A DNA stretch of 64,000 nucleotides, from positions 41,878 to 105,877 of the forward strand of contig JAFGCG010000111.1 of assembly GCA_016932715.1 (NCBI GenBank). The letters run 5' to 3'. The translations under genes and the position numbers were made by a program. The first letter of the stretch is position 1. Every line of letters starts with the position of its first letter. This document shows, piece by piece, positions 52,931-61,148 of this stretch. The notes under the pieces are model-generated. The model did no database searches, was not told the DNA's origin, and saw only the letters and a program-made list of their open reading frames with translations. Source of the DNA: Anaerolineales bacterium (lineage in GTDB: Bacteria; Chloroflexota; Anaerolineae; Anaerolineales; Villigracilaceae).

Positions 52931-53829
52931 CGAAAAGAACCAGAGCATTTTTTCTGCTGATCCTTGGACTTTTCCTGATGGGTGCGGCCGCCTGGTATGC
53001 GCTTCGCCCTCCGCCGGAAGCTGCTCCCGTTATGTTCGACGGTCAGCGCGCCTACGCGGACGTGCAGACTCAGGTCGCGTTCGGGGCGCGCGTGCCCGGG
53101 TCGGAGGGCCATACCAGCGTCCGCAAATGGATCGGCGAGGAACTCGTCAAAGCGGGCTGGCAGGTCGAAGTCCAGGAATCGGAGGCGCTGGGACATCCGA
53201 TTCAGAATATCGTTGCAAAGAGAGGCAACGAGCCGCCGCAGATCATCATCGGCGCCCATTACGATACGCGTATGTTTGCAGATAGCGACCCCGATCCTGC
53301 CCAGCATACCAGCTTTGTTCCCGGCGCCAATGACGGCGCCTCGGGCGTCGCGGTATTGCTCGAGCTGGCGCGTTCCCTGCCCAAAGAGACGGTTCCCGTC
53401 TGGCTGGTTTTCTTCGACGCCGAAGACAACGGGCGCATCGAGGGCTGGGACTGGATCCTGGGCTCGCGCGAGTTCGTCAGGAACAATCCCATCCAGCCGC
53501 GCGCCGCGATCATTGTGGATATGATCGGCGACGCAGACTTGAACATTTACAAGGAACGCAACTCAAATCCCGGTCTGACCGACGAAATCTGGGGAGTGGC
53601 AAAGACGCTGGGGTACGAAAGCAAGTTCATTCCCGATTACAAGCATTCCATGATCGATGATCATACACCGTTCCTGGAGGCAGGCATTCCCGCGGTGGAT
53701 ATTATCGACTTCGACTATCCCTACTGGCACACTGTGCAGGATACGCCGGATAAGGTTTCCGCAGAAAGCCTGCAAGCCGTGGGAGAGACGCTGCGCGCCT
53801 GGATCATCCAACAGAGCGAGCAACCCTGA
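52927..53829 (+). CDS. M28 family metallopeptidase / glutaminyl cyclase-like, membrane-anchored
   Basis: A 300-residue protein. One hydrophobic helix (residues ~6-26) acts as a signal anchor, placing the enzyme outside. The zinc site of M28 peptidases is visible: His in 'IIGAHYDTR', Asp in 'GANDGASGV', Glu in 'FFDAEDNGR', Asp in 'DMIGDADL' and His in '[14 protein letters not shown]'. The last motif is typical of the glutaminyl-peptide cyclotransferase branch, so it may form pyroglutamate ends or cleave aminopeptidase substrates. It starts with GTG in a 4-nt overlap with trmFO. Confidence 0.88.
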   Translation: MTKRTRAFFLLILGLFLMGAAAWYALRPPPEAAPVMFDGQRAYADVQTQVAFGARVPGSEGHTSVRKWIGEELVKAGWQVEVQESEALGHPIQNIVAKRGNEPPQIIIGAHYDTRMFADSDPDPAQHTSFVPGANDGASGVAVLLELARSLPKETVPVWLVFFDAEDNGRIEGWDWILGSREFVRNNPIQPRAAIIVDMIGDADLNIYKERNSNPGLTDEIWGVAKTLGYESKFIPDYKHSMIDDHTPFLEAGIPAVDIIDFDYPYWHTVQDTPDKVSAESLQAVGETLRAWIIQQSEQP

Positions 53830-53835
53830 TAAAAT

Positions 53836-53895
53836 GGTTGAGTAGTTTGGTAGTTCAGGAGTTGAGTAGTTGAGTAGTTCGGTAGTTTCATGGTT
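53836..53895. repeat. Short tandem-like array (GAGTAGTT / GGTAGTT units)
   Basis: GTTGAGTAGTTTGGTAGTTC followed by further GAGTAGTT and GGTAGTTT units, six to seven in 60 nt, lies between the M28 peptidase and the histidine kinase. It is the same family as 46359-46410, in opposite orientation. Confidence 0.75.
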
Positions 53896-53938
53896 GTGAG
53901 GTCTTTCCAATTTGACTACACGAAAACCAAAGAGATCC

Positions 53939-55198
53939 ATGCCGAGGAAAACCGCAGCCACTCCCATTCAGAAAGTGCTTGCCAAAATCCGCCCTGCCTG
54001 GATGAAACGCGTCGGGCAGGAGATGGCGCGCGGCGCGGAAGTGCGGGCGGACTTCGAGCAGCAACTGGAGCGATTCTTTGACCTGCTCCAGCAATCCATC
54101 ACCACCGGCGACCTGGCATGGATGGATTCCATCCTGCTCGATTGGGCAAAATCCTCCACGGAGACGGATCTCGAAGAGAAACCCTATCAAGTTTCATTTT
54201 TGATCAACCGCATGATCGCCCTGACCATTCAAGTGGCGCGCGAGACGCTGACGAAACAGCAGGCTCTGGACCTCCTGGCAACGGTCATTCCAATCTATAC
54301 CTATGGACTCGAAGTGGTGGCGCGTTATGAGATGGAGACCCGGGTGGCACATTTCAGCAGTGAAATGGAGAAGGTCCAGCGCCGCATGGAGCGCGTCGAT
54401 AAAAGCAAGTCGGCTTTTATCTCCGTCGCGGCACATGAGCTAAAGACCCCCATCACGTTGATCGAGGGGTACGCCTCCATGATGGATGACCTGCTCCAGC
54501 AAGGCACAGCCACGAACCTGGGCAGCCTGTTGACCGGGATGAACACCGGTATCGACCGCCTGCGTTCGATCGTCGATGACATGATCGACGTTTCGATGAT
54601 CGATAACAACCTGCTCCAGTTGAACTTCCAGCCGATGCAGATTGCTCAAATGATGGAGGCGCTCTGTCTCGAAGTCGAGAAAACAACGCGCAGCCGGAAA
54701 TTGACGATGGACATCAAAGACTTCGATGGGAACAAACAATGGATCTATGTCGATGCGGCGCGTATCATGCAGGCTCTGCGAAATGTGCTCAACAACGCGA
54801 TAAAATATACGCCCGACGGCGGCACAATCACGATTGATGGCAGGCCTCTGCCGGGCTTTATCGAAGTGGTCGTCCGGGATACGGGCATCGGCATTTCTCT
54901 GGAAGACCAGGCAATCATCTTCGAAAAGTTTGGCCAGCTGGGTAACGTGGGATTGCACTCCAGCGGAAAGACGAAGTTCAAGGGCGGCGGTCCGGGGTTG
55001 GGACTTCCGATTGCACGCGGCATTCTCGAAGCGCATGGCGGCTCCATCTGGGTCGAGTCCAAAGGTCACGACGAGAAGGCAAATCCCGGGTCGACGTTCC
55101 ACATCCTGATCCCGGCTCGTACCGAGTCGTCCGATCCCAGGATGGCAAAGTTATTTGATACACTTGGGAAAAACAACGACAAAACGGTGGTCGAGTAG
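53939..55198 (+). CDS. Sensor histidine kinase (soluble)
   Basis: A 419-residue kinase. The first ~150 residues are helical with no recognised sensor domain and no membrane helix. The transmitter has His166 in 'SVAAHELKTPITLIEGY', the N box 'LNNAIKYTPDGG', 'VVRDTGIGISLEDQ', and 'GPGLGLPIARGILEAHGG'. No response regulator gene is adjacent. The ATG at 53939 is chosen over an in-frame TTG 27 nt upstream. The C-terminal codons (TVVE) and the TAG stop lie within the 13-bp end of a palindromic element. Confidence 0.88.
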   Translation: MPRKTAATPIQKVLAKIRPAWMKRVGQEMARGAEVRADFEQQLERFFDLLQQSITTGDLAWMDSILLDWAKSSTETDLEEKPYQVSFLINRMIALTIQVARETLTKQQALDLLATVIPIYTYGLEVVARYEMETRVAHFSSEMEKVQRRMERVDKSKSAFISVAAHELKTPITLIEGYASMMDDLLQQGTATNLGSLLTGMNTGIDRLRSIVDDMIDVSMIDNNLLQLNFQPMQIAQMMEALCLEVEKTTRSRKLTMDIKDFDGNKQWIYVDAARIMQALRNVLNNAIKYTPDGGTITIDGRPLPGFIEVVVRDTGIGISLEDQAIIFEKFGQLGNVGLHSSGKTKFKGGGPGLGLPIARGILEAHGGSIWVESKGHDEKANPGSTFHILIPARTESSDPRMAKLFDTLGKNNDKTVVE

Positions 55199-55307
55199 AG
55201 CGAGTGCGCGAAGCGTCTCGCTCGTATCGAGACCACCATGTTACAAGAATACTTTTGTTGACAAGTGGTCTCGATACGTGGCACTGGGGTGCCACTACTC
55301 GACCACC
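55186..55307. repeat. 122-bp palindromic element that supplies a stop codon
   Basis: Perfect 13-bp terminal inverted repeats GGTGGTCGAGTAG (55186-55198) and CTACTCGACCACC (55295-55307) enclose a second perfect 14-bp pair CGTATCGAGACCAC (55223-55236) and GTGGTCTCGATACG (55265-55278). The left terminus overlaps the last codons of the histidine kinase and contains its TAG. Confidence 0.9.
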
Positions 55308-55325
55308 ATAAAACTATGAAAAATA

Positions 55326-56684
55326 ATGGCTAAAAAATTCCCTCAACCCACCAATCCGCCGCGCGAGCGCGCGTTCCTCGTCGGCGTGGAACTCTATGGT
55401 CAGAAATCGCTTCTGCCTCTGGCAGACTCCCTGACCGAACTGGCTTTGCTGTCCGATACCTCCGGACTTGATGTGGTCGGTGAACTGACTCAAAAGCTGG
55501 ATCGCCCGCATGTGAAGACCTACATCGGTCCCGGCAAAGTGGAGGAGCTGAAAAGCCTCGTGGAAGAGACACTGTCGCAGGTTGTCATTTTCGACGACGA
55601 GCTTTCCCCGCGCCACCAGCGTGAATTACAGGAAGAGCTGGGCCGCAATGTGAAGGTGCTGGACCGGACCGCGCTGATCCTTGATATCTTTGCGCAGCAT
55701 GCTCACACCAGCGAGGGCATGCTCCAGGTGGAGCTGGCGCAGTATGAATATTATCTGCCGCGCCTCACCGGTCAATGGACGCACCTCGAGCGACAGGCTG
55801 GCGGCGGCGGCGGACGCGCCGGCTCGACCGGCGGCGTAGGCTTGCGCGGACCCGGTGAAACGCAGCTGGAAGTGGACAAACGCGTCATCCGCAAACGCAT
55901 CTCACATCTCAAAAAAGAACTGGAAAAAGTGAGCGCCCATCGCGAGCGCTACCGCTCCCAGCGCAAACGCGCCCGCATTCCAACGGTCGCATTGGTCGGG
56001 TATACCAACGCAGGCAAGTCTACGCTCCTGAATAAGATCGCGAAATCGGATGTGTACGTCGCCGACCAGTTGTTCGCCACCCTCGACCCGACGACCCGCC
56101 GCGTGGAACTGCCCGGCGGCTATCAGGCTCTCTTTACCGATACCGTTGGCTTTATTCAGAAACTGCCGACGACGCTGGTCGAATCGTTCCATGCAACGCT
56201 GGAGGAGATCATCGAGGCGGACCTGCTTCTGCATGTTGTGGATATTTCCCATGCCAACGCGCTCAACCAGTTCGAGTCGGTTCAACAGACGTTGGACGAA
56301 CTCGGCGCGCACCACATCCCGACGGTCACCGCGCTGAACAAGGTGGACCAGCTGCGTGACCCGGAGTCCGCCAGGGAGGCCGTGAGCGGTTTTCCGAAGG
56401 CTGTCACGATTTCGGCATTGAAGGGAAACGGCATCGAAGACCTGCTGGAGCTTGTCCAAGAGGAACTTTACGAAACGTACACACCGATCCAGGTGCGGCT
56501 CCCCTATCAGCAGGGCGCGCTGATCTCCCTGTTCCACGAAGCCGGGCAGGTCGAGCGGATCGAACATGGGCGCGGCGGTGTCGTCATGCAGGGACGCATT
56601 CCCGGACGCCTGCTGGCGCAATTCAACGGCTGGCAGGTCTCTGCGCCAAATCATCATGAACCCGAAGAAGAGGCAGAACTATGA
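55326..56684 (+). CDS. hflX: Ribosome-associated GTPase HflX
   Basis: A 452-residue GTPase that splits or rescues stalled ribosomes. The N-terminal HflX domain includes 'GPGKVEELKSLV' and the glycine-rich 'GPGETQLEVDKR'. G motifs are G1 'VGYTNAGKSTLLN', G3 'DTVGFIQKLP' and G4 'ALNKVDQL'. Length matches the family. It starts 18 nt after a palindromic element and ends in an ATGA overlap with a small membrane-protein gene. Confidence 0.95.
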   Translation: MAKKFPQPTNPPRERAFLVGVELYGQKSLLPLADSLTELALLSDTSGLDVVGELTQKLDRPHVKTYIGPGKVEELKSLVEETLSQVVIFDDELSPRHQRELQEELGRNVKVLDRTALILDIFAQHAHTSEGMLQVELAQYEYYLPRLTGQWTHLERQAGGGGGRAGSTGGVGLRGPGETQLEVDKRVIRKRISHLKKELEKVSAHRERYRSQRKRARIPTVALVGYTNAGKSTLLNKIAKSDVYVADQLFATLDPTTRRVELPGGYQALFTDTVGFIQKLPTTLVESFHATLEEIIEADLLLHVVDISHANALNQFESVQQTLDELGAHHIPTVTALNKVDQLRDPESAREAVSGFPKAVTISALKGNGIEDLLELVQEELYETYTPIQVRLPYQQGALISLFHEAGQVERIEHGRGGVVMQGRIPGRLLAQFNGWQVSAPNHHEPEEEAEL

Positions 56685-56890
56685 AATGGCTTTCGAAGCT
56701 GGTCGACGACGCATCCAATTACTTCGCGCATCGCAAGGGTCTCTTACCATTCACCGGCATTTTGCTGGTAATCCTCAATTTCATCCTGTCGCTGGTCCTC
56801 GGGCCAAACGCGATCACGGAAAGTAATTTATTTTTGCATCTGGGGGTCATTATTGCGATCTTCGGCTTGATGCTGGCGTCGGCGTTATAG
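56681..56890 (+). CDS. Small two-helix membrane protein, function unknown
   Basis: A 69-residue protein with a charged amphipathic start ('MKWLSKLVDDASNYFAHRKG') and two hydrophobic helices at about residues 22-41 and 50-68. It is not recognised as a known family. Translation is coupled to hflX by a 4-nt overlap, which supports a real gene. Its TAG stop is the first triplet of a TAG-rich repeat array. Confidence 0.75.
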   Translation: MKWLSKLVDDASNYFAHRKGLLPFTGILLVILNFILSLVLGPNAITESNLFLHLGVIIAIFGLMLASAL

Positions 56891-56978
56891 TCCAGTAGTC
56901 AGATAGTTCGATAGTCAAAGCCACTCGACTACATGACCACTCGACTACCTGACTACATGACCATTCGACCACTTGACT
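56888..56978. repeat. Repeat array between convergent genes, supplying both stop codons
   Basis: Units such as TAGTCCAGTAGTCAGATAG, then CACTCGACTACATGACC repeated about three times with variation, fill the space between the small membrane protein and murI. The array contains the TAG of the former and, read on the minus strand, the last nine or so codons and the TAG of murI. Confidence 0.8.
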
Positions 56979-57772
56979 TCTGCAACATCACCCATCTCCC
57001 CCAGCAGCATCGGTAACAGGGACCGGAGCGCCTCGGGATCACCTGAAGTGTAAAACCTGACATCACCCCGCTGCCCGGACAGGTTCCTCATCCCTTCCGC
57101 CTCGAGCAGACGCCCGGTCTGCCGCGCCACGGCAGGAGCGGGGTCGATCACCCGGACACGCTTTGCGTCTCCCACGATCCGCTGGATGAGGGGAATCACA
57201 AACGGATAGTGGGTGCATCCCAACACGACCGTATCGATATTTTTTTCGAGCATGGGCAGGAGCGCCTCTTCCAGAATTCGACGTGTTTCTCTACCATGTA
57301 AGTTTCCATGTTCGATCTGTTGCACCAAGCCGGGACAGGTGCTTTGGAATAATTCCACTCCATTCGCAAATCGCTCGACGACAGAAGCGTAGAGGGCGCC
57401 CTGGAATGTGGCAGGCGTTGCCAGCACGCCGACTTTGCCAGTGTGTGTATGTTCCGCCGCCGGCTTGACCGCCGGCTCCATACCCACGAATTGAACATCA
57501 GGGAATTTCTCGCGCAGATACTTCAGCGCGGCAGCGGAAGCAGTATTGCAAGCCACAACGATGATCTTCGCCTCGTGCTCCAGCAAAAACCGTGTGATTG
57601 CCTCGGAGAAACTCTGGATTTCCTCCAGCGAGCGCGAGCCGTATGGAACATGTCCCTGGTCGCCGAAGTAGCTAACCGACTCTGCGGGCATCTGCTCGCG
57701 GATCGCGCGCAGGACGGAGATCCCGCCCACGCCGGAGTCGAAGATACCGATGGGTGAGGTTGGGGATGGCAT
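56945..57772 (-). CDS. murI: Glutamate racemase
   Basis: A 275-residue racemase that makes D-glutamate for peptidoglycan. The active-site features are 'IFDSGVGGISVLRAI' with the conserved Asp-Ser, 'VVACNTASAAALKYLRE' with the first catalytic Cys, and 'VLGCTHYPFVIPLI' with the second. The last residues (KWSNGHVVR) are encoded by the adjacent repeat array, so the natural C-terminus has probably been replaced by repeat sequence. Confidence 0.94.
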   Translation of the reverse strand: MPSPTSPIGIFDSGVGGISVLRAIREQMPAESVSYFGDQGHVPYGSRSLEEIQSFSEAITRFLLEHEAKIIVVACNTASAAALKYLREKFPDVQFVGMEPAVKPAAEHTHTGKVGVLATPATFQGALYASVVERFANGVELFQSTCPGLVQQIEHGNLHGRETRRILEEALLPMLEKNIDTVVLGCTHYPFVIPLIQRIVGDAKRVRVIDPAPAVARQTGRLLEAEGMRNLSGQRGDVRFYTSGDPEALRSLLPMLLGEMGDVAEVKWSNGHVVR

Positions 57773-57920
57773 TGTTAGTCAGTATCCTGATGCATCGTTT
57801 TTGGATTGGATCGTCCTGGAGGCATATTCATGATTATAGCCCCACCAGGTCTCGCCAGGTCTGCACAGCAGATTTTCCTTAATCTGTTTTGTTCTGGTGA
57901 TGGATTTGGGGAGGGTGACA

Positions 57921-57961
57921 AAACAAAAAGACCCTAAGGGCTTTGGCAACCCTTAGGGTCT
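57921..57961 (-). terminator. Rho-independent terminator of rplS
   Basis: A perfect 12-bp stem AGACCCTAAGGG / CCCTTAGGGTCT with a 9-nt loop is followed on the minus strand by TTTTGTTT. It lies 12 nt after the rplS stop. The rest of the gap to murI (57773-57920) shows no gene, only a short CCAGGTCTCGCCAGGTCTG direct repeat. Confidence 0.9.
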
Positions 57962-57972
57962 GATGTGCAGAA

Positions 57973-58320
57973 TTAATCGAACTTCTGTTTGAGGCGGGCG
58001 GATTTGCCTGTGCGGCCGCGCATAAAATAGAGCTGTGCCCGGCGGACCTGGCTATGGCGCTCGACCACCACCTTATCCACACGCGGGGAGCGCAGCAGGA
58101 ACGTGCGCTCGACGCCGATGCCGTTGGAAGCCATGCGGCGTACGGTAATGGACTGATCGTTGCCGCCCTTGCGCATGCGGATCACAGTGCCCTTGAACTC
58201 CTGAATGCGTTCGCGATCGCCTTCTTTGATCTTGACGTGCACACTGACGTTATCGCCAGCTTTCACGGCGGGAATTTTTTCATTCTGTTTGGCTTCGAGA
58301 GCCTTGATAACATCTGCCAT
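57973..58320 (-). CDS. rplS: 50S ribosomal protein L19
   Basis: A 115-residue ribosomal protein at the 30S-50S interface. Diagnostic stretches are 'IPAVKAGDNVSVHVKIKEGD', 'RIQEFKGTVIRMRKGG', 'ITVRRMASNGIGVERTF' and the end 'VRRAQLYFMRGRTGKSARLKQ'. AAGGAAG lies about 8 nt before the ATG. It stands alone with its own promoter and terminator instead of the rpsP-rimM-trmD-rplS operon common elsewhere. Confidence 0.97.
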   Translation of the reverse strand: MADVIKALEAKQNEKIPAVKAGDNVSVHVKIKEGDRERIQEFKGTVIRMRKGGNDQSITVRRMASNGIGVERTFLLRSPRVDKVVVERHSQVRRAQLYFMRGRTGKSARLKQKFD

Positions 58321-58370
58321 TGTCTATCTTCCTTACACCTGGAGTATGATTTCTTGTGACGCGACGGCGG

Positions 58371-58399
58371 ATTATAGCACGCATTTTCCATATTCACAA
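58371..58399 (-). promoter_or_regulatory. Sigma70-type promoter of rplS
   Basis: On the minus strand TTGTGA (58399-58394) and TATAAT (58376-58371) are separated by 17 bp, and TGC directly precedes the -10 element. The leader is about 45 nt. Confidence 0.7.
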
Positions 58400-58454
58400 G
58401 CCAATTTGAACCGCGCACATGGCTTTCTCAAGGTCGGAATTGGAGCCGCGGATT

Positions 58455-58622
58455 TACGCGATTCTTCGCGAATGGTTTAAGTTTTCGCGTAAATTCGTGC
58501 GGATTCGCGGCTAAGATGGATAACTGTGAAGAACTTGAGAAGACCATCGAACCGCGAAGCACGTTAAGAACGCGAAGATTTAAGCGGTTTTTCTTCGCGA
58601 TCTTTGCGCCCTTGGCGGTTAG
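58455..58622. repeat. Two CGCGAA-type dispersed repeats between rplS and fabF
   Basis: 58455-58514 contains TACGCGATTCTTCGCGAA and TTTTCGCGTAAATTCGTGCG, an imperfect inverted repeat. 58551-58622 begins ACCGCGAAGCACG and ends TTGGCGGTTA with internal CGCGAAG and CTTCGCG arms. No gene is visible in the 315-nt gap apart from these and the rplS promoter. Confidence 0.6.
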
Positions 58623-58635
58623 ATTTTCTCTCTGA

Positions 58636-59871
58636 TTAGCTATATTTCCGGATCGCCAGCACGGCGTTGTGCCCGCCGAAACCAAAGGCATTGCTGAGCG
58701 CCAGATCAATCTTTTTCTCGCGTGCCTCGTTCGGGATGTAATCCAGGTCACATTCGGGATCAGGCGTCTCGTAGTGAATCGTCGGCGGCAGGATGCCCTG
58801 GCGCACCGCCTGGACGCAGAAGATCGCCTCCAGCGCGCCCGTCGCGCCCATCATATGCCCCGTCATGGATTTGGTTGAAGAAATCGGGATCTGATAAGCT
58901 TTCTCGCCAAACGCGGCTTTGACGGCGCGGGTCTCCGACTGGTCATTCAATTGCGTCGCCGTCCCGTGTGCGTTGATATAGCCCAGATCATCCACCGTTG
59001 CTTTTGCAGAATCCAGCGCCATGCGTATGGCAGCTGCCCCCCCGGTCCCATTCTCGTGCGGCGCCGTGACGTGATAGGCATCTGACGTCGCGCCATAGCC
59101 GGCAAGTTCGGCAAGGATGTTCGCGCCGCGCCTCTTCGCATGAGACTCGGTCTCCAGCACGAGCACCGCTGCGCCTTCCCCCATCACCAGCCCATCCCGG
59201 TTCTTGTCAAAAGGTTGAGGCGTCATCGAATAATCGTCATTGCGGCGCGACATCGCTCCGATACGGTCAAACGCAGCAACACCCACGGGGCAGATGGTCA
59301 TTTCTGCCGCACCTGCCAGCGCCGCATCGATCATACCGGCTTTTAACATCAACAGCGCCGTGCCGATCCCGTCTGCGCCCGAGGAGCAGGCCGAAGCGAC
59401 GGAAAAGCAGGGTCCTTTGATCTGATAATCGATCGCGATCATGCCGGCCGCGCCGTTCGGCATCAGCATGGGAATCAAAAACGGGCTGACCCGGCGCGGT
59501 CCTTCTGTGTAATTCGTAAGCACTGCATCCTGCAGAGATTTAAGCCCGCCGATTGCCGATGAAACCAGCACACCGATCCTGCCCGAATTCGCTTCGGTGA
59601 CCTCCAGCCCGGAGCTGGCAACCGCCTCTTTTGCCGCGGCGGCGCCCAATTGCTCGAAGCGATCACGCCGCCGCGCTTCCTTCGGGTCCATATAGCGGTC
59701 AGGCTCGAACCCCTTGACCTCGGCTGCAAAATGTACATTCAACGCGGCAGGATCAAATAATGTAATGGGTCCCACGCCCGAGACGCCATGGATCGCACTT
59801 TTCCAGCTTGCCTCCACCGTCAATCCAAGCGGATTCACGGTCCCCATCCCTGTGATGACAACTCGTTCCAT
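58636..59871 (-). CDS. fabF: 3-oxoacyl-ACP synthase II
   Basis: A 411-residue condensing enzyme of fatty acid elongation. The catalytic triad is Cys162 ('SVASACSSGAD'), His302 ('NAHGTATQLND') and His339 ('KSMTGHMMGATG'), with Lys334. The start 'MERVVITGMGTVNPLG' has GAGGAA just upstream; the frame is open to 60048 but that extension overlaps moaE and lacks similarity. The gene has its own promoter, so it is not simply the last gene of the moa cluster. Confidence 0.95.
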   Translation of the reverse strand: MERVVITGMGTVNPLGLTVEASWKSAIHGVSGVGPITLFDPAALNVHFAAEVKGFEPDRYMDPKEARRRDRFEQLGAAAAKEAVASSGLEVTEANSGRIGVLVSSAIGGLKSLQDAVLTNYTEGPRRVSPFLIPMLMPNGAAGMIAIDYQIKGPCFSVASACSSGADGIGTALLMLKAGMIDAALAGAAEMTICPVGVAAFDRIGAMSRRNDDYSMTPQPFDKNRDGLVMGEGAAVLVLETESHAKRRGANILAELAGYGATSDAYHVTAPHENGTGGAAAIRMALDSAKATVDDLGYINAHGTATQLNDQSETRAVKAAFGEKAYQIPISSTKSMTGHMMGATGALEAIFCVQAVRQGILPPTIHYETPDPECDLDYIPNEAREKKIDLALSNAFGFGGHNAVLAIRKYS

Positions 59872-59906
59872 GTATTCCTCGCATCGAGATAAATTTTGAA
59901 CTTTGC

Positions 59907-59935
59907 TGTATAGAGAACCCCAAATGTGCCTGCAA
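59907..59935 (-). promoter_or_regulatory. Sigma70-type promoter of fabF
   Basis: On the minus strand TTGCAG (59935-59930) and TATACA (59912-59907) are 17 bp apart, leaving a leader of about 30 nt that holds GAGGAA. Confidence 0.6.
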
Positions 59936-59998
59936 GTCACGCTTCCCCATTCAGGGACTTTGCACGCGCAGCCGCCAGTTGCTTCCGCTTCGAGGCGC

Positions 59999-60457
59999 CT
60001 ACTCCCCCGGCTTTGGGAAGTATTCCCCCTCCACCCAGAATTCACCACCCGGACTGACTTCCTTCTTCCAAATCGGCACGATTTCCTTCAACCGGTCAAT
60101 CCCGTACCGCGCGGCTTCGAAGACGCCCGTATCGCGGTGCGCGGCGGTACACGCGATCAGAACGGTCGGCGTCTTCGGAAAGAGTTTGCCGATCCGCTGT
60201 ACAATGGCGATCCCTTCGACGGTGGGCCAGCGCGCCCGGATCTCCTGCGCAACCTGCTTCATCTTCTCTTCCGCCATGGGGACATAGGCTTCGTATTCAA
60301 GATACTCCGTCTCATGTGCAGCGCCGCGACTCGTTGTCCCGCGCACCATGCCGGTAAAGATGGCAGCCGCGCCCGTGCTGGTCGAAGTGATCTTTGCCAG
60401 CAGGTCGTTCAGATCGATTTCATCTTCGGTAATGGAGAAAACGGTTGGGAATTCCAT
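59999..60457 (-). CDS. moaE: Molybdopterin synthase catalytic subunit
   Basis: A 152-residue MoaE, which inserts two sulfurs into cyclic pyranopterin monophosphate with MoaD as sulfur donor. Motifs are 'GAAAIFTGMVRGTTSRG', 'LEYEAYVPMAEEKM', 'VQRIGKLFPKTPTVLIA', 'AHRDTGVFEAARYGID' and the lysines of 'VPIWKKEVSPGGEFWVEG'. 'MEFPTVFSITEDEID' at 60457 gives a normal length; the open frame upstream runs through a dispersed repeat. Confidence 0.93.
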   Translation of the reverse strand: MEFPTVFSITEDEIDLNDLLAKITSTSTGAAAIFTGMVRGTTSRGAAHETEYLEYEAYVPMAEEKMKQVAQEIRARWPTVEGIAIVQRIGKLFPKTPTVLIACTAAHRDTGVFEAARYGIDRLKEIVPIWKKEVSPGGEFWVEGEYFPKPGE

Positions 60458-60465
60458 ACATTTTA

Positions 60466-60518
60466 TGCAGGGGCTGGGCTCGTCCCTGCCCTGGGCGACC
60501 ACAAGGGTCGCCCCTACA
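60466..60518. repeat. Double-palindrome dispersed repeat between moaD and moaE
   Basis: This is the second copy of the element at 5044-5094. A GGGCTGGGCTCGTCCCTGCCC arm pair is followed by GGGCGACCACAAGGGTCGCCC. It begins directly after the moaD stop and ends 8 nt before moaE. Confidence 0.8.
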
Positions 60519-60767
60519 TCATCCTCCCGACACAGGCGGGAACAGCGCCAGCTCCGCGTTCGGCGGAATGACAGCCTCATCAGAGGCATACTCGCGATCG
60601 ATGGTGATGATCACACTCGACATCGAATCTTTGAGATTCGGATATTCATCCGAGATCTTATCCTTCAATCCCTGCACCGTGAGATCGGCGGGGATATCCA
60701 GCTCCATCGACTTTGTCCCGGCGCGGTCGCGGAGTGTGGCAAAAAACAAAAGCTTTACGCGGTTCAT
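60519..60767 (-). CDS. moaD: Molybdopterin synthase sulfur carrier subunit
   Basis: An 82-residue ubiquitin-like sulfur carrier. It starts 'MNRVKLLFFATLRDRAG' and ends in the required Gly-Gly ('FPPVSGG'), which is thiocarboxylated by MoeB-type enzymes. It lies 6 nt after the cupin gene and is followed by a dispersed repeat and moaE. Confidence 0.93.
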   Translation of the reverse strand: MNRVKLLFFATLRDRAGTKSMELDIPADLTVQGLKDKISDEYPNLKDSMSSVIITIDREYASDEAVIPPNAELALFPPVSGG

Positions 60768-60773
60768 GGCTTC

Positions 60774-61139
60774 CTATATCCAGACGTCGTTTGCAGCCGT
60801 CCTTTCATTGACGACCTCACCGGTGTTAACCGTACCGGCAGGTTCCACCAGCAGGATGTGACATTCCTGCGCTGCAACGGGTTTGTGCTCCACTCCCTTC
60901 GGAACTACGAACATCTCACCTTCATTCAAAACGACACTCCCCTCGCGGAGCTGAATTTCAAGCCGGCCCTTCAACACGATAAAGACTTCATCCGTTTCCG
61001 GGTGATCGTGCCAGATGAATTCTCCCTGGATTTTGGCGACCTTGAAATGATAATCGTTCATCTGCGCAATGATCCTGGGAGACCAGTGCTCGGAGAACTT
61101 GGTTAGCTTCTCTTGCAGGTTAATCGATTGATAATCCAT
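60774..61139 (-). CDS. Cupin domain protein
   Basis: A 121-residue single-domain cupin. The metal-binding set is in '[18 protein letters not shown]' (His44, His46, Glu51) and '[12 protein letters not shown]' (His85). Such small cupins include dioxygenases, isomerases and sugar or metal-binding proteins, and no specific function can be given. It lies between the propeller lipoprotein and moaD, 6 nt from the latter, so it is co-transcribed with molybdopterin genes. Confidence 0.85.
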   Translation of the reverse strand: MDYQSINLQEKLTKFSEHWSPRIIAQMNDYHFKVAKIQGEFIWHDHPETDEVFIVLKGRLEIQLREGSVVLNEGEMFVVPKGVEHKPVAAQECHILLVEPAGTVNTGEVVNERTAANDVWI

Positions 61140-61148
61140 TTGTTTATC

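Noticed and set aside
58636..60048. FabF with a 59-residue N-terminal extension
   Set aside because: The extension overlaps moaE, has no similarity to condensing enzymes and lies upstream of a good ribosome site and promoter.
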